Shown: positions 1 to 7,337 of the stretch, one piece after another
Numbering within the stretch: the first letter of the stretch is position 1
How the letters are laid out: each line of letters begins with the position of its first letter
Source of the DNA: a virus
Reading direction: 5' to 3' (one strand)
IMG/VR virus record: IMGVR_UViG_3300006793_000311
Span: 1-22,543 of that record
DNA length: 22,543 nucleotides
The notes under the pieces: generated by a model
Told to the model about the DNA's origin: nothing
Seen by the model: only the letters and a program-made list of their open reading frames with translations
The model's database searches: none
Made by a program: the position numbers and the translations under genes

Positions 1-117
1 ATAAATATACCCCATAGATTAATGCATCTTTGTAATGAAATTTTTTCTGAGCAAAAAGAGGCTTGGGAAAGAGATAAGGATATAACAAGTGAACTAGAGT
101 TGCATGGGTGTATATAG
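1..117 (+). CDS. 3' end of an unrecognised gene (partial)
   Basis: An open frame runs from the first base to a TAG at 115-117 and gives 38 residues, rich in charged residues and probably helical (middle part reads EIFSEQKEAWERDKDI). The start lies off the left edge, so length and function cannot be judged. It reads in the same direction as the primase gene 16 bases downstream, and the primase Shine-Dalgarno overlaps its stop codon, so the two are probably co-transcribed. It is called coding because the frame is open to the edge and abuts the next gene as elsewhere in this window. A chance open frame of this length cannot be excluded. Confidence 0.5.
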   Translation: MNIPHRLMHLCNEIFSEQKEAWERDKDITSELELHGCI

Positions 118-133
118 AAGGAGAACGTAGCAG

Positions 134-916
134 ATGAACATTAGAGGTTACTTAGATAGTCTCAACCTAAGAGATGAAGAGTTTATCCGCAGAGACTGTC
201 CATCTTGTAGTGGCAAGAATACTTTTACTGCTACGAAAGAGATGGGTCAGATAAAGTATAACTGTTACAAGTTAGACTGTAACATAGGTGGCTACCACAA
301 TGTAGACCTGACTGCTGCGGAGATAAAGCAGCTGCTTTCAACAAGAGAAACACCAAGGGAAATGGAGAAAGAGACAATGGAGATACCCGAATATGTAGTA
401 CAGCCCAGCGTTGAGCATGATAAGTTTCATAAGTTTGTAGCACAGTGGGGTCTTAAAGACTCTAGGCTACTCTATGATGTTAAGGATGAACGTGTTGTCT
501 TTCCTATCTATCACTCAGGGCGTATCATTGATGCTAATGGACGTTCAGTAGGCAACAAACAGCCTAAGTGGTACAGATATACTGGCAAGGGTGATTACTT
601 CTTTAAGAATGGAGATAGCTCTACACTAATTATAGTTGAGGATTGTGTGTCAGCACTGGTGGTATGCCAGGAGTTACCACATGTAAATGCTATGGCTATC
701 CTTGGAACGTCTCTAACAGACAAGCATATGGAGAGAATTGCAGAGTATGACAACATTATTGTAGCACTAGATCCAGATGCGGCACACAAGACCTTGCAGT
801 TTAGCAGGGAGATACACCTATGGACAGGAGCTAAGACGATTGCTTTTAACCTTGACGACGACATCAAGTATAAAGTAGATAATGACATTGAGAGACTTAA
901 GGAGATAGCACAATGA
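134..916 (+). CDS. DNA primase, T7 gp4-type zinc and TOPRIM domains (no helicase domain)
   Basis: This 260-aa protein would make RNA primers at the phage fork. Residues 22-49 form a zinc-binding motif (C22, C25, C44, C49). Residues about 120-160 resemble the RNA-polymerase subdomain of T7-type primases (VVFPIYHSGRIIDANGR). Residues about 164-230 are a TOPRIM fold, with the glutamate in IIVED (E169) and the DxD in ALDPDA (D213, D215) that bind metal. In T7 the primase is fused to the helicase. Here the protein stops after TOPRIM and a separate helicase gene lies 390 bases downstream, so the two functions are split. The start has a strong Shine-Dalgarno, GAAGGAG at 117-123, ten bases before ATG. 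The stop overlaps the next start as ATGA. Confidence 0.92.
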   Translation: MNIRGYLDSLNLRDEEFIRRDCPSCSGKNTFTATKEMGQIKYNCYKLDCNIGGYHNVDLTAAEIKQLLSTRETPREMEKETMEIPEYVVQPSVEHDKFHKFVAQWGLKDSRLLYDVKDERVVFPIYHSGRIIDANGRSVGNKQPKWYRYTGKGDYFFKNGDSSTLIIVEDCVSALVVCQELPHVNAMAILGTSLTDKHMERIAEYDNIIVALDPDAAHKTLQFSREIHLWTGAKTIAFNLDDDIKYKVDNDIERLKEIAQ

Positions 917-1071
917 AGGATTACATACCAACGCAGATGGAACGAGAACTAATGAGCTTAGGTGTCATAGCCATACAAGAGAAACCAAAGGCGATGGGCT
1001 TTAAAGAAAGTCGAGCAGAAGTTAAAGCTTGGCATGATACACTCATAGTTGATGGCGAGGTAATGTTTTAA
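913..1071 (+). CDS. Small hypothetical protein (52 aa) between primase and helicase
   Basis: A 52-codon frame begins with an ATG that overlaps the primase stop (ATGA at 913-916) and ends with TAA at 1069-1071, whose last base is the first base of the next ATG. This exact fit between two genes is the main evidence that it is real. The product is soluble-looking and mixed in charge (starts MKDYIPTQMERELMSLGVIA, ends LIVDGEVMF), without cysteines or membrane segments. I do not recognise a family. Its place between primase and helicase suggests an accessory role in replication, but that is only context. Confidence 0.7.
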   Translation: MKDYIPTQMERELMSLGVIAIQEKPKAMGFKESRAEVKAWHDTLIVDGEVMF

Positions 1072-1310
1072 TGTATAGTGTAGAGATGGAAGAGAACTGT
1101 TCTATAATTACTACACTTGATGAAGATGATGCATATGAAGATGTGAAAGTTACCATAGCGAATGATGGTACAGTTTATATGCAGCAGTTTAATGAAGGTA
1201 TATCGAGAGAGGATATGATCTATATGTCTTACAATCAACTTAAGGACATATTGAATGCAATACATTCGCCAGAGGGATGTTACTACGTAATAGAGAAGGT
1301 TACACTATGA
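1071..1310 (+). CDS. Small acidic hypothetical protein (79 aa)
   Basis: This 79-aa protein is acidic, especially near the N-terminus (TLDEDDAYEDVKV), with predicted strands followed by a helix (SYNQLKDILNAI). No family is recognised. The ATG shares one base with the preceding stop (TAATG), and its stop overlaps the helicase ATG (ATGA at 1307-1310), so it is likely translated by coupling. It lies inside the primase-helicase-polymerase cluster, which is the only hint of function. Confidence 0.75.
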   Translation: MYSVEMEENCSIITTLDEDDAYEDVKVTIANDGTVYMQQFNEGISREDMIYMSYNQLKDILNAIHSPEGCYYVIEKVTL

Positions 1311-2533
1311 TTGAATTAGCACTTATAAAGACGCTACTAAACAGAGAATTTTATGATCAGCACAAGGGTATAAGATGTCCTGATAAGATATTCACTAAAG
1401 ATATACGCAAGATCAAACAAACACTTGATGCAGCAATGAAGGATTATGATGGGGATCTAAACACATCAGACCTGGAAGCTTTGTTCTACGCACAAAACCA
1501 AACAATGACTACAGCTACCAAGACTGCATACGCTGATTTGTTCAGGAAACTAAACAATGAAGATACAATTAAGGAAGACATAGCTGACAATGTTTTAGGT
1601 AAACTCTTTCAACAATATGTAGGAGAGAAGGTTGCTAACTTAGGGTTTGACTTTGTTAATGGTAGTGAGGAAAGCCTTGAGCCATTACGCAGATTACTTG
1701 AGGACTTCAAGGACGACTTTACACCTAACATCAGAATAGATTGGGAAGACATAACTATTGACACGCTACTTGAAGCTAATGACTTAGCTACACAATGGAA
1801 GTTTAACATACCAAGTTTGAGACGTAAGGTTGAGGGTGTATCAGGTGGTCACTTGCTTCTTGTAGGCGCTAGACCTAACACTGGTAAAACATCCTTTCAT
1901 GCTTCACTGATAGCAGGTGCAGATGGTTGGGCGCATCAGGGCGCTAAGTGTGTAGTCCTATGTAATGAAGAAGCATACGAGCGTGTGGGTGCAAGATACC
2001 TTAGTGCTGCAACCAATATGACAATGGAAGAGGTTAAGGGTAATGTAGCACTAGCACGTAAACGTTATGAGCCAGTACGCCAGAACATTCGTATCAAGGA
2101 TAGCACTAACAAAGATCTACAGTGGGTTGAGTCCTTAGTCAAACAAGAGAAGCCTGACATTCTCATACTAGACATGGGAGATAAGTTTGCTACAAAGAAC
2201 AGTGATAAGTCCGATGTGTACCTAAAAGATGCCGCTATCTATGCACGTAACATAGCCAAGCAGTACAACTGCTGTGTTGTATGGATGTCACAGTTGAGTG
2301 CTGTAGCTGAAGGTAAGGTATATGTAGATCAATCTATGATGGAAGGCAGTAAGACAGGCAAGGCAGCAGAAGCAGATTTGATGCTGTTGATAAGTAAGAA
2401 CCCTATAGTTGAAGGTGCTGATGAAGAGGATACTCAGCGACACTTAAACATAGCAAAGAATAAACTTAAGGGTGGATGGCATGGGGTTGTCCACTGTGAA
2501 TTAGATGGTGGTAGATCGCTATACACCGCATAG
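1307..2533 (+). CDS. Replicative DNA helicase, DnaB/T7 gp4-like RecA fold
   Basis: This 408-aa ATPase would unwind DNA as a hexameric ring with the split primase. An N-terminal helical region (about 1-165) has no recognised motif. The RecA-like core begins at about 180 with Walker A GARPNTGKTS (187-196), the glutamate pair in LCNEE (221-222), Walker B ILILDM (D289) and a later SQLSAVAEGK segment (328-337) like the H3/H4 region of DnaB-type helicases. An upstream in-frame ATG at 1277 would add ten residues. I chose 1307 because it overlaps the previous stop as ATGA, has GAGAAGG at 1293-1299 as a ribosome site, and matches the overlap style of its neighbours. RecA-type recombinases share the fold, but position next to primase and polymerase favours helicase. 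Confidence 0.88.
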   Translation: MIELALIKTLLNREFYDQHKGIRCPDKIFTKDIRKIKQTLDAAMKDYDGDLNTSDLEALFYAQNQTMTTATKTAYADLFRKLNNEDTIKEDIADNVLGKLFQQYVGEKVANLGFDFVNGSEESLEPLRRLLEDFKDDFTPNIRIDWEDITIDTLLEANDLATQWKFNIPSLRRKVEGVSGGHLLLVGARPNTGKTSFHASLIAGADGWAHQGAKCVVLCNEEAYERVGARYLSAATNMTMEEVKGNVALARKRYEPVRQNIRIKDSTNKDLQWVESLVKQEKPDILILDMGDKFATKNSDKSDVYLKDAAIYARNIAKQYNCCVVWMSQLSAVAEGKVYVDQSMMEGSKTGKAAEADLMLLISKNPIVEGADEEDTQRHLNIAKNKLKGGWHGVVHCELDGGRSLYTA

Positions 2534-2541
2534 GAGAGATA

Positions 2542-4590
2542 ATGAGATTAGTATTAGATGTAGAGAACACAACACAAAGACGAAACAATAAGTGGCATCT
2601 AGATCCCTACGAGCAGGGAAACTTTCTTGTACAGGTTGGTATGCAAAATGCAGATGCACCTGACGAGACACACATTGTTAACATAGACCATCAAGAAAAG
2701 AAGGATACCAGTGGCGCTGGGCGTAAGCTTATCCAGGATATACTGGACCTTACAAAGCTTTTAATCATGCACAATGCACAACACGATATGATGTGGCTGT
2801 GGGAGTGTGGATTTAAATATGATGGAGCTATCTATGACACGATGTTAGCTGAGTATATACTGTTGAGAGGTCAGAAGCTACCACTCAGTCTTGACGGTTG
2901 CGCCCAACGCAGAAAGCTAGAGATGCAGAAGCAAGACACACTCAAGAATTACTTTAAAGAAGGGTACAATACAAATGAAATACCGTTGGATGAACTTAGC
3001 TTTTATCTTAGGGGTGATCTCGACACCACTCGTGAGTTGTTCCATGCAATCGAAGCAGACTACGCCGAACCTGAGTCCAAGTCCTTGCATACAATCAGAG
3101 ACGTTACCTTTAGAACCTGTCAAACCCTCACCCGAATGTACATGTCAGGAATCAGGGTGGATAGATCTGCCCTTGACCAAGTGAGACTAGAGTTTGAGCA
3201 AGAGAAAGCAGGTATAGAAGACAGGCTACAACAACAGGTACGCAGAATTATGGGTGATACGCCTATCAATCTCAACTCTCCAGAGCAAATGTCTCAAGTT
3301 GTATTCTCTTGTAAACCTAAAGACAAGAAGGAATGGGTAGAGCTATTCGAACACACGTATAACAAGAAAGAGTTTAGGGCAGCAGTAGAAGCAAACAGTA
3401 CTATCATACGTAGGACTAAGGCATTTACATGTCCAACCTGTCAGGGTGAAGGCAAGGTGTATCGTATCAAAAAGGATGGTACAAAGTTTGCTAGACCTAA
3501 CAAGTGTAAAGACTGTGATGCTAGAGGCTATCAGCTTAAACCACTAAATCATTTAGCAGGTCTAGGTTTTGCTGCACCCAGTAAGAAGTGGGTTAGCGCC
3601 AATGGGTTTAGCACTGGTAAGGATAACTTAGATGTATTGATTGGTACTGCAAAGACTAAGAAGATGGACGAAGCTGTATCATTCCTGACAGACCTGAAGC
3701 GTTTGTCTGCCGTTAGTAGCTACCTGAGTGCCTTTGTTGAGGGTATCGACACATTCACTAAGCCTGATGGCTTCCTACATGTAGGTTTAACTCAACACAT
3801 TACAGCTACTGGACGTTTCAGTGGGCGTAACCCTAACATGCAGAACATGCCAAGAGGCGGTACATTCCCTGTTAAGAAAGTGTTTGTATCTCGATGGAAG
3901 GGTGGTCACATTCTAGAGGCTGACTTTGCTCAGCTTGAGTTTAGAGTTGCTGCGTTCCTAGCACAAGATCCTGTTGCCATAGAAGAAATAGCTACAGGGT
4001 TTGATGTACACAGCTACACAGCAAAAGTTATTACAGATGCAGGGCAACCAACGTCTCGCCAGGATGCCAAGGCTCATACATTTGCCCCCCTCTTCGGAGC
4101 TACAGGCTATGGAAGATCTAAGGCTGAAGAGGCATACTACGTACATTTTAATGAGAAGTATGAGGGTGTAGCTGCATGGCACAAAAAGTTAGGTGATGAA
4201 GCTATACGATTTAATAAGATAACTAATAAGTCAGGGCGACAGTATGCTTTCCCTGATGTTAAGCGCAATGCAAGGGGTGGGGTATCACACTTTACCATGA
4301 TTAAGAACTATCCAGTACAAGGCTTTGCTACTGGTGATGTTGTACCTGTTGTGTTGATTGAAATGGAAGAGAGGATGAAGCATCTAAAATCTTGTTTAGT
4401 TAATACTGTACATGATTCAAGTGTGGCAGATGTGCATCCAGAAGAGAAAGATGAGGTATTACAGATAATTGAAGACATGAACGATGATTTAACCAACCTG
4501 ATAGAGAAATCTTATGGCGTTAAAATGAATGTACCACTGCTATTAGAATCTAAAATAGGTCCGAATTGGCTTGACGTACAGGACGTTTGA
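2542..4590 (+). CDS. Family A DNA polymerase with inserted DnaJ-type zinc module
   Basis: This 682-aa polymerase would replicate the phage genome. The N-terminal 3'-5' exonuclease keeps its acids: D6 and E8 (LVLDVEN), N78/D82 (HNAQHD) and Y155-x3-D159 (YLRGD). A zinc module follows at 297-325, with CPTCQGEG and CKDCDARG, like half of the DnaJ central domain. The polymerase domain has motif A D461 (ADFAQLEFR), motif B 506-522 (R506, K510, F514, F518, then GATGYG) and motif C H624-D625 (TVHDSS). By alignment with E. coli Pol I, position 762 is Phe and position 766 is Phe instead of Tyr. The DnaJ insertion is a known feature of HMO-2011-like marine phages. The start follows AGGAG at 2532-2536. 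Confidence 0.96.
   Translation: MRLVLDVENTTQRRNNKWHLDPYEQGNFLVQVGMQNADAPDETHIVNIDHQEKKDTSGAGRKLIQDILDLTKLLIMHNAQHDMMWLWECGFKYDGAIYDTMLAEYILLRGQKLPLSLDGCAQRRKLEMQKQDTLKNYFKEGYNTNEIPLDELSFYLRGDLDTTRELFHAIEADYAEPESKSLHTIRDVTFRTCQTLTRMYMSGIRVDRSALDQVRLEFEQEKAGIEDRLQQQVRRIMGDTPINLNSPEQMSQVVFSCKPKDKKEWVELFEHTYNKKEFRAAVEANSTIIRRTKAFTCPTCQGEGKVYRIKKDGTKFARPNKCKDCDARGYQLKPLNHLAGLGFAAPSKKWVSANGFSTGKDNLDVLIGTAKTKKMDEAVSFLTDLKRLSAVSSYLSAFVEGIDTFTKPDGFLHVGLTQHITATGRFSGRNPNMQNMPRGGTFPVKKVFVSRWKGGHILEADFAQLEFRVAAFLAQDPVAIEEIATGFDVHSYTAKVITDAGQPTSRQDAKAHTFAPLFGATGYGRSKAEEAYYVHFNEKYEGVAAWHKKLGDEAIRFNKITNKSGRQYAFPDVKRNARGGVSHFTMIKNYPVQGFATGDVVPVVLIEMEERMKHLKSCLVNTVHDSSVADVHPEEKDEVLQIIEDMNDDLTNLIEKSYGVKMNVPLLLESKIGPNWLDVQDV
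3430..3516 (+). other. DnaJ-like CxxCxGxG / CxxCxxxG zinc module inside polA
   Basis: This codes for residues 297-325 of the polymerase. Two cysteine pairs (C297/C300 and C322/C325) are each followed by a short glycine-containing turn, as in the cysteine-rich domain of DnaJ. Only two of the four CxxCxGxG repeats of a full DnaJ domain are present, enough for one zinc ion. It sits after the exonuclease domain and before the conserved polymerase motifs. Confidence 0.9.
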
Positions 4591-4599
4591 CGGTATAAC
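4571..4599 (+). promoter_or_regulatory. Sigma70-type promoter overlapping the 3' end of polA
   Basis: TTGACG (4571-4576) and TATAAC (4594-4599) are separated by exactly 17 bases, and each matches the bacterial sigma70 consensus at five of six positions. A start point near 4606 would leave a leader of about 29 bases before the ATG at 4635, which has GAGG at 4625-4628. This gap is one of the longest between genes in the window. A second TTGACG at 4587-4592 makes a short direct repeat. No other place I checked has both elements this good with this spacing. Activity is not shown. Confidence 0.6.
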
Positions 4600-4634
4600 T
4601 GAGTCTCTTTAACACAAATCTCATGAGGTAAATA

Positions 4635-5498
4635 ATGAGTACAGAAGTATCAATAACTAGCATGGATAATGCGTCTATGGCTGCACTGATGGGTGTATCC
4701 GCAGAAAATAAACAATCAGCATCTTCTCTTGCACGTATTAACGTTGTAAGTACAGCCCTGAAGGGTGAAATGGAACTTGGTGGTAAGAAGATCAAAACAG
4801 ATGTAGTACCTGTTGGTGCATACAAGATTACTCAGGGTGACGATGTGTTCTACGCAGAACAGATAAGCATTCGTGTATTCGCCCAGCGCCAACAATGGCA
4901 ACGTTGGAATGCATCAACTAATGAGATGGAGAAGTCTGTTATGACTACATCACTCAATGGTGATCTACAGGATAGCATTGGTGGCTTTAACTTAGGTAGA
5001 CCATCAGGTTATGTAGAGGATTGGAATGCCTTACCTGAAGCTACTAAGGATCTAATGCGTACTGTTAAGCGTGTTAAGATCTTTATGGGTCTACTCACTG
5101 TCAAATCTCCTATAGATGAACATGGTGAGCCTATCTCTAAAGAGTATGCAGACCTACCGTTTGTAATGGATGTAAAGAACCGTGACAGTCTAAAGAACTT
5201 AGATGGTGCTTTAAAGACAGTACAGAGAGCTAATCTCTTACCTATCATGTCTACGCTAGAATTAGCAGGACAAGAGGGTTCAATCCCTACAGGTGCTACG
5301 TTTGGCTACATCACTGCTAAGGCAGGGGATAAGGTAGAACTTACTGAAGCTGATAACCAAACACTCAAGGACTTCTTAAGCTTCATTGAGTATGGCAATG
5401 GTAAGATCCTAGACTTATACAATGAACGCTCTGACAAGGGTATGAGTGCAGCAGACGCTGAGCTTGTAGGTTCTATTGTAGATGTGGATGCTGACTAA
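4635..5498 (+). CDS. Unknown 287-aa replication-region protein; candidate ssDNA-binding protein
   Basis: No family is recognised with certainty. Residues about 45-105 look rich in beta strands and include a basic, aromatic patch (RVFAQRQQWQRW) that could stack on bases. The middle part is mixed (KDLMRTVKRVKIFMGLL), and the last residues are acidic (SIVDVDAD). The T7 ssDNA-binding protein gp2.5 also has an acidic tail, is made in quantity, and lies near polymerase and nuclease genes. Here the gene has its own sigma70-like promoter and lies between polA and two nuclease genes. I therefore infer an ssDNA-binding or recombination-mediator role, but no diagnostic motif proves it. The start has GAGG six bases upstream. 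The stop overlaps the next ATG as TAATG. Confidence 0.75.
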   Translation: MSTEVSITSMDNASMAALMGVSAENKQSASSLARINVVSTALKGEMELGGKKIKTDVVPVGAYKITQGDDVFYAEQISIRVFAQRQQWQRWNASTNEMEKSVMTTSLNGDLQDSIGGFNLGRPSGYVEDWNALPEATKDLMRTVKRVKIFMGLLTVKSPIDEHGEPISKEYADLPFVMDVKNRDSLKNLDGALKTVQRANLLPIMSTLELAGQEGSIPTGATFGYITAKAGDKVELTEADNQTLKDFLSFIEYGNGKILDLYNERSDKGMSAADAELVGSIVDVDAD

Positions 5499-6367
5499 TG
5501 AATCATCCTGCAGAATTAGCTATGTTATCATTCCTACAAAAGGCTATGGCAGGTGAGTCCACTATGACTGAAGAGGTGGCTGATAAAGTCGCCTCTGATG
5601 TTAAGAATGCTTTGTTTAAGCAGTTCGACAGTGGTCCTCGTGATGATTTTCGTTTGCGTATGTCTAACATAGGTAAGCCAAGATGTCAGCTATGGTTTGA
5701 GAAGAATGACCCTGAAGACAAGACACCCTTTCCACCAAACTTTCTGATGAACATGATATTAGGGGATATAGTTGAAGCTGTATTCAAGGGTATTATGAGA
5801 GCAGCAAATATTGACTTTAAAGATAATGATTATGTTACTCTTAAGTTACCTAATGGTGTAGAGATTAAAGGTGAATACGATATGGAATTAGAAGGTAAGA
5901 TTGACGATGTAAAGTCAGCCTCACCTTGGTCATATCAGAACAAGTTTGCATCCTTTGATGCCTTAGCTACAGGAGATAGTTTCGGCTACATCCCACAGCT
6001 TGTAGGCTATGCAGAGGGCGCAGGTAAAGAGGTTGGTGGTTGGTGGGTAGTCAACAAGGCTAACGGAGAATTTAAGTATGTCTCTGCAGATGGTGTAGAC
6101 AAACAGGCAGTACTTGATGATATCGAAGACCTGACAGATTACATCAACAATGATGAACCTTTTGAGCGTGAATTTGAGCCTATCGAAGAAACGTTTTACC
6201 GCAAGAAGACAGGCAACACTAAGCTAGGAGTTACGTGTGGCTTCTGTGCATTTAAGCATAAGTGTTGGCCTATGGTACAAACTATACCCTCAGTTGTATC
6301 TAAAGCACAAAACCCACCAATAATAGACTATATACACATTGAAGAAAAGGAATATAACGATGCCTAA
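5498..6367 (+). CDS. Cas4/RecB-like PD-(D/E)XK nuclease with probable Fe-S cluster
   Basis: This 289-aa protein fits the RecB/Cas4 exonuclease group. The nuclease core shows GEYDM (D128), then DDVKS (D137-x-K139) and QLVGY (Q167, Y171), the Q-x3-Y motif of RecB-type nucleases. Four cysteines are placed as in Cas4 and AddB: C63 far upstream, then C247, C250 and C256 near the C-terminus (CGFCAFKHKCW), which would hold a 4Fe-4S cluster. The likely role is end resection during recombination or host DNA breakdown, the place taken by T7 gp6 exonuclease. There are no cas1, cas2 or CRISPR sequences in the window, so adaptation is not implied. It precedes the endonuclease I gene by one small ORF. Confidence 0.85.
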   Translation: MNHPAELAMLSFLQKAMAGESTMTEEVADKVASDVKNALFKQFDSGPRDDFRLRMSNIGKPRCQLWFEKNDPEDKTPFPPNFLMNMILGDIVEAVFKGIMRAANIDFKDNDYVTLKLPNGVEIKGEYDMELEGKIDDVKSASPWSYQNKFASFDALATGDSFGYIPQLVGYAEGAGKEVGGWWVVNKANGEFKYVSADGVDKQAVLDDIEDLTDYINNDEPFEREFEPIEETFYRKKTGNTKLGVTCGFCAFKHKCWPMVQTIPSVVSKAQNPPIIDYIHIEEKEYNDA

Positions 6368-6557
6368 ACTTACTATAAACGATAAAGAATATGATACTGA
6401 AGACTTCAACGAAGATCAGATAGCTATGTACAATGAAATTATGCTTGCTAAAGGTGAGATGCAAAGATGTGAATATGTATTCAAAGTACTTGAAGCACGA
6501 TGTAATCAGTTAGCAGGTATGATTGAGGCTCAGCCAGAAGAAGCTACTGATGGCTAA
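6360..6557 (+). CDS. Small protein, probably DUF6447-like (65 aa)
   Basis: This 65-aa protein starts with a beta hairpin (MPKLTINDKEYDTEDF) and continues as one long helix (EIMLAKGEMQRCEYVFKVLE), a layout I associate with the small DUF6447 family; the family name is from memory. The start at 6360 was chosen over an upstream in-frame ATG at 6339, because it follows AAAAGGA and gives the usual short overlap (8 bases) with the preceding stop. It overlaps the endonuclease I start by 8 bases. Function unknown. Confidence 0.72.
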   Translation: MPKLTINDKEYDTEDFNEDQIAMYNEIMLAKGEMQRCEYVFKVLEARCNQLAGMIEAQPEEATDG

Positions 6558-6999
6558 AAGAACAACAGCGAGATATCACAACTCTCGACGTTACCGCAGT
6601 GGTCTGGAGAAACAGGCCGCTGCATTCTTAAGCAAACACCAAAAAGAAGTTAAGTATGAGCTATTAAAGATAGAGTGGGAAGACCTACGCTACAGAACTT
6701 ATACACCAGACTTTGAGTTAGACAACGGCATCATAATTGAGACAAAAGGAATACTCGATAATGATGATAAACGTAAGCATTTAGCCATACAGAAACAGCA
6801 TCCAGAGTTGGATATTAGGTTTGTATTTAGTAACGCTAACGCCAAGTTATACAAGGGTGCTAAGAGTAGATACTGTGATTGGTGTGATAAGAATAATTTT
6901 CTCTGGTCACATCGAATAATACCGCAAGAATGGTTGACAGAAAAGGGTACAAGATCTAAAAAAGATAAGATAGTATTAAAAACAAAAAGGAAAGATTAA
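6550..6999 (+). CDS. T7-type endonuclease I (Holliday junction resolvase, gp3-like)
   Basis: This enzyme would cut branched DNA such as Holliday junctions and help degrade host DNA. With the start at 6550 it has 149 residues, the same length as T7 gp3. The active-site residues appear at matching places: E20 (SGLEKQ), D54 (YTPDFEL), E64 and K66 (IIETKG), compared with E20, D55, E65 and K67 in T7. A longer in-frame start at 6523 is rejected, because it adds residues not expected in the family and buries more of the upstream gene. The C-terminus is lysine-rich. It sits two genes after the Cas4-like nuclease, so the two probably form the recombination module. Its stop overlaps the next ATG (TAATG). 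Confidence 0.93.
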   Translation: MAKRTTARYHNSRRYRSGLEKQAAAFLSKHQKEVKYELLKIEWEDLRYRTYTPDFELDNGIIIETKGILDNDDKRKHLAIQKQHPELDIRFVFSNANAKLYKGAKSRYCDWCDKNNFLWSHRIIPQEWLTEKGTRSKKDKIVLKTKRKD

Positions 7000-7337
7000 T
7001 GGTGTTTCAGTTAGACGACGATGAAATGGCTCTGGTTATCAAGCCTTTGTATGAAGATAATGGTGAGTGGGAAGGTGATGTAGCTACTGGTGTGGCTATG
7101 AATGACTCAATCTCTCTAGACTTAAACATACAACGAGGTATGGTTAATATCATCACTCTAATGACATCTTTTCTTTCGTATTCAGATGATAAAGAAGAAC
7201 TCGTAGACGAAGTAATTAAGTGGCGTGAGAAACTATTTGCTGAATTAGATGAATCACCCTTCGCAGATTACGAAACAGATGAAAACAGTAACGTAATAAC
7301 ATTGACTAAGTTTACTAAGACAAAAGGTAACGCATAA
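6999..7337 (+). CDS. Acidic hypothetical protein (112 aa)
   Basis: This is an unrecognised acidic protein. The N-terminal part looks like strands (MVFQLDDDEMALVIKPLYE), with a central helix (RGMVNIITLMTSFLSY) and a second helix (DEVIKWREKLFAEL). There is no signal peptide; the hydrophobic stretch is too short and too amphipathic to call membrane-spanning. Both ends overlap neighbours as TAATG, which supports the frame. Its place between endonuclease I and DUF3310 suggests a DNA metabolism accessory, without direct evidence. Confidence 0.75.
   Translation: MVFQLDDDEMALVIKPLYEDNGEWEGDVATGVAMNDSISLDLNIQRGMVNIITLMTSFLSYSDDKEELVDEVIKWREKLFAELDESPFADYETDENSNVITLTKFTKTKGNA

Noticed and set aside
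1-133. Left edge as a phage terminus or origin
   Set aside because: No direct terminal repeat, iterons or unusual structure can be seen; it is just the end of a coding frame followed by a Shine-Dalgarno.
5498-6367. Possibility of a CRISPR-Cas adaptation locus, because of the Cas4-like nuclease
   Set aside because: No repeat-spacer array and no cas1, cas2 or effector gene is present in the window; the neighbours are phage replication genes.
6934-6962. TTGACA-17 bp-TAAAAA inside the endonuclease I gene, upstream of the 112-aa gene
   Set aside because: The -35 element is perfect, but the -10 matches only four of six bases in an A-rich lysine-coding stretch, and the downstream gene is already coupled by TAATG. 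It is too weak to list as a promoter.
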